Source of the DNA: Actinomadura hibisca NBRC 15177
Lineage (GTDB): Bacteria; Actinomycetota; Actinomycetes; Streptosporangiales; Streptosporangiaceae
Assembly: GCF_001552635.1 (NCBI RefSeq)
Contig: NZ_BCRO01000028.1
Location: forward strand, 1 to 64,000
Length of the DNA: 64,000 nt
Direction: 5' to 3'
The position numbers and the translations under genes are program-made. The notes beneath the pieces were generated by a model. That model was given only the letters and a program-made list of their open reading frames with translations. It searched no databases and was not told the origin of the DNA. This document shows positions 49,901 to 58,237 of the stretch, piece by piece (within the stretch, counting starts at the first letter, position 1; every line of letters begins with the position of its first letter).

Positions 49901-50568
49901 TCCACCGCCGGCTCAAGCGTCAGGTCGAGGATGAACTCCTCGACGAACTCCGGCGTCTGGAGCAGCGCATACGTCTTCTTCGCGTGGTCCGACAAATCCT
50001 GGTACAGGTCGCCCAGGAAGCGCGTGTTCAGTTCCGCGTCCGTGAAGTCGTGCACAATCGCACCGTCCGGGCCGGTCCGCCGCCAGAACTTCAACAGCTC
50101 GCTGGCTGCCTCGTACGACGGCTCCAGCTCCCAAAGCGGGTTGTGGTCCTCGTCGAACAGCCCCGCAACGGTCTCGTTCGTCTCGGCCAAATGATCGAAC
50201 GACTCGATCAGCCAGTCCCGGTCGTTCTTCTGCGGATTCTTCTTGAAGAACGCCTGGTGCCGCTCGTCGGCCTCCAGCAGCCGCTCCCCCGGCCCCGCGA
50301 TCCACGCCTCGGCGATCAGGCCGTTGTCCTCGCAGAACCGCACGAACACCGTCGCCAGAACCCATGCCACCGCCGCCTGCGTGACCCGCTCGTCCCGCCA
50401 CGGCCCGTATGTGGCCGCCGTGCGCTTGGCCTCCAGCGCCCGGTCGTACTCGCCCTGCAGCTTGTCCCTGAACTCCGCCTCGGACTCGGTCCGCTCGCGC
50501 AGGTCGTCCTCCAGCACGAGCACCTGCTTGCGCAGGTCCTTCAGCAGAGCCACGTGATCGACAGCCAC
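46912..50568 (-). CDS. pglX: BREX type 2 adenine-specific DNA methyltransferase PglX
   Basis: A 1218-residue N6-adenine methyltransferase of class I BREX/Pgl type. The SAM-binding part is near residues 250-300 (TIDPACGSGHFLLGIFHRLL) and the catalytic NPPY at 386-389. Residues about 386-860, holding the rest of the catalytic domain and the target-recognition region, are coded by markedly AT-rich DNA (about 47985-49410), unlike both flanks. GTG 50568 follows AGGAG at eight bases. It lies 41 bp after pglW. No long G-tract of the kind linked to Pgl phase variation was seen. It would mark host DNA and set the specificity of phage restriction. Confidence 0.93.
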   Translation of the reverse strand: MAVDHVALLKDLRKQVLVLEDDLRERTESEAEFRDKLQGEYDRALEAKRTAATYGPWRDERVTQAAVAWVLATVFVRFCEDNGLIAEAWIAGPGERLLEADERHQAFFKKNPQKNDRDWLIESFDHLAETNETVAGLFDEDHNPLWELEPSYEAASELLKFWRRTGPDGAIVHDFTDAELNTRFLGDLYQDLSDHAKKTYALLQTPEFVEEFILDLTLEPAVEEFGLEPVWRHKPKGWPGTDPTVRGLRTIDPACGSGHFLLGIFHRLLRKWEDAAPNVDRWELIRRTLESVHGCDKNPFAAEIARFRLLIAALYAAGEKRLDRVPTFPINVAVGDSLLHGRDAENVTGQLWGDTEQFTYRTEDVQSFAARCDLLGKHSYHVVVGNPPYITVKDENENSNYRKYEAVGGAYALSVPFAERIFELAITPGGAGRSAGYTGQITANSFMKREFGKKLIRWFYERVDVTHVIDTSGAYIPGHGTPTVILIGRNRMAYANATIRVVQGICGEPAQPKNASEGSVWQSIVRQTPLPGSESDWVSVVDVERTSLSTHPWSLSGGGSSEMQSLIEGAAQETLGNVAKEIGAGAVTREDSAYMVGAGTLRRHRIPKSFWRALVEGDVTREWRIADPVMSVWPYDAESLRAHGDPAVLTFLWPYKVNLRERIAFGKSQIARKLTWFEYSMFFRSRYKNPLSIAYGEIATHNHFALDRGGRVFNRTAPVIKLPDETSEEEYLGLLGLLNSSTACFWLRQVSHKKGGSVGSGGGDADQPWSWTHQFNASKVGKFPIARQKPIDLAKIISLLADGLDLLEVRISDYDALSNRDSLNDVQFRRGVLRRKMISLQEELDWQVYGFYGLLGVSDRGAFCEVDAIDLPEVELGERPFEIVLARRVVAGEADSEWFRRHGSTPVTEIPERWPEEYRRVVQARIDLIEKQPRGIGLLERPEYKRRWADEPWEKKERAALRTWILDRCERKDLWFRLRDGFEQPRTLTVAQLADQFRNDEDMQNVAALYATDHLNKRDLPLAQVLAEVIADEHVPYLAALRYTDTGLRKREEWEQTWEKQREEDRTGTRLDIAVPPKYAPKDFKKNSYWSHRGKLDVPKERFISYPGASPDADSSLLLGWAGWDHKDQAQALVNLVNDRTEQAGWESEKLKPLLAGLLEVLPWVHQWHGEHDSEWGGVPAEEFQAFLDDQCTAHRFSERNLRDWQPPAATRGRKKQA

Positions 50569-50609
50569 CGAACGATCTCCTCAGGTTCTTCCATGCGACA
50601 CGAGTTCCG

Positions 50610-53600
50610 CTAGGCCGCGCGGGACTCGTGCAGCCGCTCGACGAACGCCTTGTCCAGCACGATCCATTCGGCGTCGCCGCCGATCACTTCCACCGTCTTG
50701 CCGTCCAGGTTGGGCCTGGCGCGCGGTGCCTCCGACGGGCACAGCAGCCATACCCCGTGCGGGACGTCGGCGGACCGGCGGGCCGCGTTCTGCAGCCGGG
50801 TCAGCAGCTCATGCCCACCGTGCTCAAAATACCTGGCCAGCAGCCCGGCGTTGTGCAGGAACAGCACCGTCCGGGGGCCGTCGGCCCGCTCCAGCAGGCA
50901 CTGCTCGACCCGTTCCATCACCCGGGTCACGAACGAGCGCAGCCCGCCCGGCATCTGCCCGGTCCGGGTCAGCTTCTCGTCGGCCCGCAGCACCTGGCCC
51001 CACTCGGCCTTGTGCTCGGCCGCCAGCGCCCGGAACTCCGTCAGGAACACCTCGGCGACGTCCACCGGCACCACCGGGTAGTTCGCCGCGATCGCCCCGG
51101 CCATGCCCGGCAGCTTCTTCAGGTTCACCGTCAGCGCCAGGAACCCGCCCCGCTTCGCCGCCACGCCCAGTCTCGTGGCGACCTTGTCCTGCCGGACGGG
51201 GTCGCTCCCGCCCGTTCCGGGCGTCAGGTTCGTCGCCGTCGTGGAGGTTGTCGGGTGCGGCACCGGCGCCGGAGGCAGGAACCGCTGCTCCCTGGCCTCG
51301 TACTTCAGCGGGAAGCCCGCTGCGGCGAGGGCCTCCTCCATCTCCACCCACGTCAGGCCGGGGCCGTAGGCGTCCAGGCCCGGGAACCACGCCTCCACCT
51401 TCGTCCGCAGGCCCTCCAGCGTGATCCCCTGCGGGTGCCGGACGCCCGCGCCGGCCTGGGCCAGCCGCAGTGCCTTGGCCAGCTTCAGATCACGCGGGTA
51501 GACCTGCATTCCGGGCGAGACCAGGATGCCCGGCACGACCGCGGCGGCCAGCCCGACCAGCCGGACGTCCGACAGCGGCGACATCCCCTCCGGAGGCGCG
51601 ATCCGGCGCAGCTCGCGCAGCACCTCACCGCGTCCCGGCAACGGGTCCTGCCCCGCCAGCTCGCGCGCGAGACCGCCCAGCGCGACCGCGTAGTCGGCCA
51701 GTTCGCCCGGCGCCGGGTCGTCGGTACCGGGCAGCGACTCCAGCGCCACCAGCACCTGCGGCCCCCGGCGCAGCCGGGCCAGCTTGGGCTCGTCCTCCTC
51801 GTCGCGGCCGGGTCCGGTGTACATCTCGGCCTCGACGGCGGCGCGGACCACCGCGGACGCCAGGACCATGACCGTCTGGTCGTCGAGCCGGTCACCGGCA
51901 CCGTGCCGGACCCGCAGCTCGGCGGCCAGCTCGGAGACCGACGCGATCCCGCCGAACGCGCGCGTCCGCTCCACGACCTCCTTGCGGACCGGCTCCATCC
52001 AATCGGCCTGCGCCCATTCGGTGACCGCGTCCTTGTAGTACCGCGACACCGTGGTCTGGGTGATGTTCTGCACGCTCTTGGCGACCTGCGCCTGCGTGGG
52101 CCACTGCTCGGGCACCTCGGGGAGCGCGCCGTCCTCGCCGGGCAGGTTCAGCAGCAGCCGCAGCACCTTGGCCTTGCGGGAGTTCTTGGCCGATGCGGTC
52201 GGGATGAGCAGGGACGCCAGCTCGTCGATCCGAACGCGGCCGACCATCGGAAGCGGCGCGTCCTGGCCGTCGGTGCCCTGGCCCGCGACGGGCTGGTCGC
52301 CCTGCTGGTCGGGGGAGCCGAACTTGGCCGTCCACTGCTTGTGCCGCCGGTTCAGCTCCTTGCGGGCGACCGCGCCCGCGCCGCGCGCCTTGGCGATCTG
52401 GTAGAGCGGCACGCCCAGCAGCCCGCCGACGGTGGTGGCGCCGAAGCCCGCGGCCACCGATGCGGCGCGCGGCGACAACCCGGCCGCCTGGAGCGGCGTC
52501 TCCAGCGTTGCGGCCTCGGCCGCGACGTCGCGGGCGGCCTGCAACGCCTCGGTGTCCAGGATCGTGTCGGCCTCGTCGCCGGTGGCGGTGACCTGCGTGG
52601 TGACCGGCGGGGCCTGGTCGGCCTTGCTGAAGACCTCCCGCCAGGCGTCCTCCATCCGGCCGAAGGTGTCGAAGCGCTCGTTGACGTCACGGTTCAGGGC
52701 GCGGGAGAAGAACGCGGTCAGGCCCTCGCGCAGCGCCGGGTCGAACAGGTCCGCCGCCAGGTACGGCGTCGGGTCGGAGGTCGTGCGCGGGTCGGTCTTC
52801 TCGTCGCCCCAGCGCGGCTTCTCCCCCGACGCCATCTCGTGCAGGGTGACCGCCGCGGCGTAGCGCTCGGCGTGGTCGTCGAAGTCGGGGCGGCTGTGGG
52901 TGCCCAGAAACGGGTCCAGGTAGCCGCGGGTCCCTGCGGTGGCGTCGCGGTCGGAGACCCCTGAGTGCGAGAAGTCCAGGAGCTTCAGCTCCCAGGTGCG
53001 GTCGGCGCGGCGCAGCACCCCGAAGTTGTCGGGCTTGAGGTCGCGGTGCCGCACGCCCTTGGCGGCGAGCTGGTCCAGCGCGCGGAACAGGTCCCGGCCG
53101 TAGCGTTCGAGCTGGTGGTAGGTGAGCTTGCCGTCGTCCTTCAGCACCCGGGCCAGGGTGCGCTCGCCGGCGAACTCCAGGTCCAGGACGGTGCGGTCGC
53201 CCAGCTGGCGGGGCCCGCCGAGCAGCCGGACGATGGCGCCGCCGCCGACCTTGCCCAGCGCGACGGCCTCGGCGTGCAGTTGCGGGGCCTTGGTCTCGTC
53301 CAGCGCGACCTTGAGGACCCGCTGCTCGGTGCGCTCCTCGCCGTTGTCGTCCTCGACCGTGCGGGCCACCAGGAACGCGCGTGCGGTGCCGCCGCTGCCG
53401 AGGACGCGCTCGACCCGCCAGACCCCGTCGACGTCGCCGTCCACGGCCTGGCCGGGAACGGCGGTCAGCGGATCGGTGCCCGCCCAGTCCTGGTCGGCCG
53501 CCTCGTCGGGAACGGCGCTGTCCTGCTCGATCTGGTCGAGGATCTCCAGGAACCGCCCGGCCGACTCCAGTCTGTCGCCGGTGGCGCCGCGCGTCGCCTG

Positions 53601-55037
53601 GAAAACGAGCCGGTCCAGCTCGTCGGTGAGGCCGGAGGCCACCGCGTACGGGTGCAGACCGCCGTCGGCTGCGCTGACCCGCTCGATCAGTGTCGGCCGG
53701 TCGGGCGCGGGCGGCTCGCCGGTCAGGATCAGGTAGGAGATCGCGCCCATGCCGAACACATCGAGATCGACGGGGTCGGCGTAGGGCATCTCGAACTCCG
53801 GCGCCAGGTACACCAGCGCCGAGTCCTCCAGGTGGGTGTCGTCGGCCAGCGAGTTGCCGATCGACTTGGGCGTGGCGGTGTCGAAGTCGCGGGCGGCGGT
53901 CTGCCAGTCGACGATCCGCAGCACCGGCTGCGAACCGTCCTCCTTGGCCGTCACGTACACCGACCGCGCGGCCAGTGCCCGGTGGTACAGGCTGCGGTTG
54001 TGGGCGTAGCGGACGGCCTCGGCGAGCTGCCGCACCAGGTCGAGCCGGACCTCGGAGGTCAGCGAGCCGCCGTACACGTTCAGGTAGGACTGCAGCGGCA
54101 GGTCGCCCGGCGCGTGCCGGAACAGGATGGCGGGGCCGCCCTGGTGCTCGCCGATCTGCACCGCCTGCGCGATGCCGCGGTGGTTGATGCCCTGGAGCAC
54201 CTGGTACTCGCGGCGCGCGGCGCGGTCCACCGACCGGCGGGACTCGTCGGTGGCCATCTGGCTCACCAGGTAGATGCGCACCCGGCCGGCCTCGGACACG
54301 ATCTGCTTGCGCTCGGCGAGCCGGTCCTCCCAGGTCGGGCCGGAGTCGAGCACCTGCGGGGCGAGCTTCCAGCCGTCGCCGAAGTTCAGGTGGGCCTGGG
54401 AGCTGGTGATGCCGATGGCCTCCAGCAGCTTGGGGAGCTGCCGGGAGAAGTTCGGCGAGACCCGCAGCGACTCCTTGTGCGGCGGCACGCCCAGCAGGTC
54501 GGCCCAGATGCGGCCGAGGCCGGTGTCGACGTCGTCGCGGCCGTAGACGCGGGCGCGCTGCACCTCGTCCAGCTCGCTGACCAGGTTCGGGTCGGTCAGG
54601 AAGACCGCCGGTTCGACGCGCGGGACCTTGACGCCGGTCAGGTGCAGCTTTCCGGCCGCCCAGCTCAGCCGACTCCGCAGCTCCTTGCTCTTGCGGTCGG
54701 TGAGGTGCAGCGGGTTGTGCAGGTGGCGGGCCCGGTCGGGGCCGTGGAAGATCCAGTCGCCGCCGTTGTTGACGACCCGGCCCGGATGCCCCTTCAGCTC
54801 GACCAGGTAGAGACCGCCGGGGGTGGCGATGAACAGGTCGCACTCGTTGACCCGGCCGGAGGCGGCGGTGAAGGAGAAGGTCGCCCAGGCCCGGTACGGC
54901 TCGACCTTGGGCATGAGACCGGCGACGTGGTCGAGGCCGTCCTGCTCCCACGGGTACTCGGACCTGCGCTCCTGGAACCAGCGCTGAACGGGCGGAGGCG
55001 GCTTGGGCACCGGCTTGCTGGACTCGGCCACCGTCAT
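50610..55037 (-). CDS. pglW: BREX type 2 serine/threonine kinase PglW
   Basis: A 1475-residue protein. An N-terminal NERD-type domain (about 20-140: DLFIATPGGLYLVELKGHPG) is followed by a degenerate kinase-like domain (about 265-520: HRALAARSVYV in place of HRDLKPxN and VDWQ in place of DFG), a full kinase (about 535-810: GSGGTARAFLV, VLKVA, HRDLKPDNFG with His 664, LLDFSHSG), and a long C-terminal part with helical and winged-helix-like segments. ATG 55037 follows GAGAGGGG; the frame is open another 135 bp upstream but lacks protein character. First gene of the pglW-pglX pair. Confidence 0.92.
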   Translation of the reverse strand: MTVAESSKPVPKPPPPVQRWFQERRSEYPWEQDGLDHVAGLMPKVEPYRAWATFSFTAASGRVNECDLFIATPGGLYLVELKGHPGRVVNNGGDWIFHGPDRARHLHNPLHLTDRKSKELRSRLSWAAGKLHLTGVKVPRVEPAVFLTDPNLVSELDEVQRARVYGRDDVDTGLGRIWADLLGVPPHKESLRVSPNFSRQLPKLLEAIGITSSQAHLNFGDGWKLAPQVLDSGPTWEDRLAERKQIVSEAGRVRIYLVSQMATDESRRSVDRAARREYQVLQGINHRGIAQAVQIGEHQGGPAILFRHAPGDLPLQSYLNVYGGSLTSEVRLDLVRQLAEAVRYAHNRSLYHRALAARSVYVTAKEDGSQPVLRIVDWQTAARDFDTATPKSIGNSLADDTHLEDSALVYLAPEFEMPYADPVDLDVFGMGAISYLILTGEPPAPDRPTLIERVSAADGGLHPYAVASGLTDELDRLVFQATRGATGDRLESAGRFLEILDQIEQDSAVPDEAADQDWAGTDPLTAVPGQAVDGDVDGVWRVERVLGSGGTARAFLVARTVEDDNGEERTEQRVLKVALDETKAPQLHAEAVALGKVGGGAIVRLLGGPRQLGDRTVLDLEFAGERTLARVLKDDGKLTYHQLERYGRDLFRALDQLAAKGVRHRDLKPDNFGVLRRADRTWELKLLDFSHSGVSDRDATAGTRGYLDPFLGTHSRPDFDDHAERYAAAVTLHEMASGEKPRWGDEKTDPRTTSDPTPYLAADLFDPALREGLTAFFSRALNRDVNERFDTFGRMEDAWREVFSKADQAPPVTTQVTATGDEADTILDTEALQAARDVAAEAATLETPLQAAGLSPRAASVAAGFGATTVGGLLGVPLYQIAKARGAGAVARKELNRRHKQWTAKFGSPDQQGDQPVAGQGTDGQDAPLPMVGRVRIDELASLLIPTASAKNSRKAKVLRLLLNLPGEDGALPEVPEQWPTQAQVAKSVQNITQTTVSRYYKDAVTEWAQADWMEPVRKEVVERTRAFGGIASVSELAAELRVRHGAGDRLDDQTVMVLASAVVRAAVEAEMYTGPGRDEEDEPKLARLRRGPQVLVALESLPGTDDPAPGELADYAVALGGLARELAGQDPLPGRGEVLRELRRIAPPEGMSPLSDVRLVGLAAAVVPGILVSPGMQVYPRDLKLAKALRLAQAGAGVRHPQGITLEGLRTKVEAWFPGLDAYGPGLTWVEMEEALAAAGFPLKYEAREQRFLPPAPVPHPTTSTTATNLTPGTGGSDPVRQDKVATRLGVAAKRGGFLALTVNLKKLPGMAGAIAANYPVVPVDVAEVFLTEFRALAAEHKAEWGQVLRADEKLTRTGQMPGGLRSFVTRVMERVEQCLLERADGPRTVLFLHNAGLLARYFEHGGHELLTRLQNAARRSADVPHGVWLLCPSEAPRARPNLDGKTVEVIGGDAEWIVLDKAFVERLHESRAA

Positions 55038-55124
55038 CCCCTCTCGCCCCTGGACACGCCCTTCGGGACGCGCATCGATCTTATCGGCCAGCCCGTCCGC
55101 GCACTGGTTTTTCGCCCTGCAATC

Positions 55125-55162
55125 GGTGATCACCTGACGACAAGTCAATGATCCGGTAAATT
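55125..55162. promoter_or_regulatory. Divergent promoter region of pglW and the helicase-PLD gene
   Basis: In the 164-bp gap, CTGACG (55134-55139) and TAAATT (55157-55162) are spaced by 17 bp and point to the helicase gene, 40 bp before its TTG. The perfect palindrome GGTGATCACC (55125-55134) touches the -35 and lies 88 bp upstream of pglW, so one regulator could control both defence genes. The spacing is seen; promoter activity is inferred. Confidence 0.5.
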
Positions 55163-55201
55163 TTTTCCCCACGGTGCCGGTGTAGCCAGCGGGGAGAACA
55201 G

Positions 55202-58200
55202 TTGACCGAACGCCGAACGGGCCCCTATCCGATTCCCGACCTCCACCGCGCGGTCCGAGCAGAGATCACCGCCGCCCTCAACAGCGACATGACCGGTGCG
55301 CCCGGACTCCCGTTGAGTGACGGTACGTGGATCGGCGGGTCCGGGGACGAGCGCGAGTACCTGTTCTCCTGCAAGTCCTGGAGGGACGCCTTCCACGGCA
55401 AACGGCTGCTGATCCGCCTGTCCCGGGGCTCCGCCCCCTGGGCTCCGGCGCAGATCCAGCGGATGCACGACGGCAAGATCAAGGTCGTCACCGCCGCCGA
55501 CCTCGGCTCCGCCCCGCGCAACGCCAGGCTCGTCGAGGACGACACCGCCGGCCTGGAGATCCTGGCCGAGAAGCTGGAACGGGCGGGCGACCCCAACGGC
55601 CCGGTGAACACGACCACGGCGAACTGGCTCATCGGGCAAGGACGGCCGCGGGTCGGTCGGTGCGACACCCCGGACCGCTTCATCAGCGGCTACCGGCAGC
55701 GGCAGCTCAACCTCCGCCAGCGGCAGGCGATCGAGCATGCGCTCGGCAGCGAGATCACTTTCATCTGGGGTCCGCCAGGCACCGGCAAGACCGAGGTGGT
55801 GAGCTGCCTGGTGGAGGGCTGCTACCGGCAAGGGCTGCGCGTGCTGTTCCTCGCCCCCACCCACGTGGCCGTCGACCAGGCCCTGGAGCGGATGTGCGAG
55901 CTGCTGTCGCAGGAGGCGGGATTCGGCGACGGGCTCGTCCAGCGGGCCGGGGACATCGCCCTCGCCTCCCTGGCCGCGAGGTTCGGTGACCGGATCGTCC
56001 CGGAGCGGATCGCCGAGCGTCTGGGGGCTGCCCTGGACGCCGAGATCCTGCGGGTCACCCCGCAATTGGAGGCGCTGCGCCGCGATCTCGCCATCCATGA
56101 CGAGTTCGACCGATCGGCCGCCGAACTCCTGCGGTTGCAGCAGGAGCTGGTATCCGTCGATCAGGCTCTCGTCCGGATAGAAGAGCGTGAGCAGGCCGCG
56201 GTGGCAGACGTCGCCGCTCTCCGAAGGGAAATCACCGATATCGGAGTGCCGTCCGGGTTCCGCGCTCAGCGCAAGCAGGCCCGGCTTGACCAGCTCCAGC
56301 ACCAACTCGGCTACCGGCAGCACGTGCTGGGGCTGCTCGAGCAGGAGCGTGCCGTCCTTCGGCTCGACCGGCAGCGCCACTACGGTGATCTGGCAGCCGT
56401 GCAGTCCGCGCTCGCCCCGCTCCAGGTCAAGCGGAGCCGCTTGCAGGCGGCCGCGGACCTGCGTGATCTCATCGCCCGGTTCGAGGAGCACCTGGCCGGC
56501 CTCCGGGACCAACTGCAGAAGATCGCCGCCGCCGTCCGCTCGCGCTGCCGCGTCATGGGCACCACCGTCGCCAAGGCCGTGCAGTCCCGCAAGCTCATGG
56601 ACACCGTCGACGTCGTCGTCATCGACGAGGCCGGCATGGTCGACCTGCCCTCGGCCTGGTACGCGGCGGGCCTGGCCGGGAAGCGCGTGGTGGTAGCGGG
56701 TGACTTCCGGCAGTTGCCCGCCGTCACCAGGGGGTCCGGCGACCGCCGCGCCGGCGAGGATGACAAGGCGCACTCCCGACGGTGGATGGATCGCGACGCC
56801 TTCCACGCCGCCGGGCTGGTGGACGAGCGCGGGACCGCACGTTCCGACGCCCGCATGATCTCGCTCAACGAGCAGTACCGGATGCGCCCGGCCATCTGCG
56901 CGGTGGTCAACGAGGTCGCCTACCCGGACGCACCACTGCTCACCGGGCGCGGCGACGGCAGCCGACTGCCCGCCTCACCGTTGATCGACGGGCCGCTGGT
57001 GCTCATCGACACCTCCGCTCGGCAGGTCGGCGACCCCAAGGCGCGCAACGCCCATCAGTCCAACCCCGTCCACGAGGCCGTGATCCACGAGCTGATCCGC
57101 GGCCTGCAGTACGACACGGTGCTCCCCCCGCGCAAGGCCGGTGCGGTACGGCCGACCGACCGCCTCGCGGTGATCGCTCCCTACACGGCGCAGAAGAAGG
57201 CGCTCAACACCAGCCTGGCCTACCGGTTCGGCGAGGCCTACGAGGGACTGGTGGACACCGTGCACCGGTTCCAGGGCAGCCAGCGGCCGCTGGTGGTCAT
57301 CGACACCGTCGCCGGGGCAGGGTCCCAGCTCGGGTACTTCTACCAGGGCACGGGGCTGTCATCCAGTTCCTGCCGCCTGCTGAACGTGGCGCTGAGCCGT
57401 GCCCAGGACCACCTGGTCGTGGTCGCCAACGTGGAGTTCATGCGCCGGAACCTGCCTCCGGGCAGCGAGGTAGCGGTCATGCTCGACCACCTCGAACGGG
57501 ACGCCCAGCGCCTCCCCGTGGATGAACTGGTCCCGGTTCGGGCCGCCGCCGACTTGAGCGGGCTGGACGCTGAGGAACTGGCCCGTCCCGCCTTCTTCCC
57601 GGCCGACGAGGTGGCCCGGGCCGTCGAGTGGGACATCGCCCGGGCGCGCAGCAGCATCGACATCTACTGCGCTTTCCTCTACCGCACCCCGGTCCGCAAA
57701 TGGTTGAGCCACCTCTCACCGCGGCTCGCCGCAGGCGTCCGTGTCACGGTGCACACCCGGCCGCCCGAGCCCGACTCCCCGGCGGGCCCGCTCGTCCAGG
57801 AACTCAGAGACGCCGGATGCGAGGTGGTCGAGCGGGAGCGGATGCACGAGAAGGTGCTGATCCTGGACGACACCGTCCTTTGGCACGGCTCGCTGAACCT
57901 GCTCTCCCACAGCGGCTCCACCGACCTGATGATGCGCTTCACCGACCCCTCTCACTGCGAGCGCGTCCGGCGCATCATGGCGCAGACCCGCATGGACCGG
58001 CCCGCCCGTAAGCCGCCGCGGATCCACTCCGGGCAGGCCGCGTCCGGCAGCGGTGAGGTGAAGGCAGGGGAGGTCCACAACGGCCATCTCTACCTGTACA
58101 TTCCCTATCCGGAAAAAGATGAGGCCAAACGGCTCATCGGACCGATGAACTGGAACGCTTCCCTGAGGCTGTGGGATGTCGATGCCGCGACACCGGTGGA

Positions 58201-58234
58201 GAAGGTCAGGCGCTGGTTGCCGCGCGGCACTTGA
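55202..58234 (+). CDS. COG1112-type SF1 helicase fused to PLD nuclease (Mokosh type II-like)
   Basis: A 1010-residue protein. Helicase motifs: I FIWGPPGTGKTEVV (about 187), II VVVIDEAGMVDLPSAW, III VVAGDFRQLPAVT, IV-like EQYRMRP, V/VI VDTVHRFQGSQ and NVALSRAQDHLVVV. A coiled coil (about 300-430) is inserted between motifs I and II. The C-terminus (about 800-930) is a phospholipase D-type nuclease with one clear HxKxxxxD (MHEKVLILDD) and HGSLNLLSHSGS. A last 50 residues (LYLYIPYPEKDEAKRLIGPM) resemble DUF5710. Known Mokosh type II proteins combine an RNA-type helicase and PLD in one chain; assignment here is by architecture. TTG 55202 follows GGGGAG. Confidence 0.82.
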   Translation: MTERRTGPYPIPDLHRAVRAEITAALNSDMTGAPGLPLSDGTWIGGSGDEREYLFSCKSWRDAFHGKRLLIRLSRGSAPWAPAQIQRMHDGKIKVVTAADLGSAPRNARLVEDDTAGLEILAEKLERAGDPNGPVNTTTANWLIGQGRPRVGRCDTPDRFISGYRQRQLNLRQRQAIEHALGSEITFIWGPPGTGKTEVVSCLVEGCYRQGLRVLFLAPTHVAVDQALERMCELLSQEAGFGDGLVQRAGDIALASLAARFGDRIVPERIAERLGAALDAEILRVTPQLEALRRDLAIHDEFDRSAAELLRLQQELVSVDQALVRIEEREQAAVADVAALRREITDIGVPSGFRAQRKQARLDQLQHQLGYRQHVLGLLEQERAVLRLDRQRHYGDLAAVQSALAPLQVKRSRLQAAADLRDLIARFEEHLAGLRDQLQKIAAAVRSRCRVMGTTVAKAVQSRKLMDTVDVVVIDEAGMVDLPSAWYAAGLAGKRVVVAGDFRQLPAVTRGSGDRRAGEDDKAHSRRWMDRDAFHAAGLVDERGTARSDARMISLNEQYRMRPAICAVVNEVAYPDAPLLTGRGDGSRLPASPLIDGPLVLIDTSARQVGDPKARNAHQSNPVHEAVIHELIRGLQYDTVLPPRKAGAVRPTDRLAVIAPYTAQKKALNTSLAYRFGEAYEGLVDTVHRFQGSQRPLVVIDTVAGAGSQLGYFYQGTGLSSSSCRLLNVALSRAQDHLVVVANVEFMRRNLPPGSEVAVMLDHLERDAQRLPVDELVPVRAAADLSGLDAEELARPAFFPADEVARAVEWDIARARSSIDIYCAFLYRTPVRKWLSHLSPRLAAGVRVTVHTRPPEPDSPAGPLVQELRDAGCEVVERERMHEKVLILDDTVLWHGSLNLLSHSGSTDLMMRFTDPSHCERVRRIMAQTRMDRPARKPPRIHSGQAASGSGEVKAGEVHNGHLYLYIPYPEKDEAKRLIGPMNWNASLRLWDVDAATPVEKVRRWLPRGT

Positions 58235-58237
58235 GTG

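Noticed and set aside
46912..50568. Phase-variable G-tract in pglX
   Set aside because: Phase variation is known for S. coelicolor pglX, but the longest runs seen here are C5/G5 near 49284; no longer homopolymer was found and the frame is intact.
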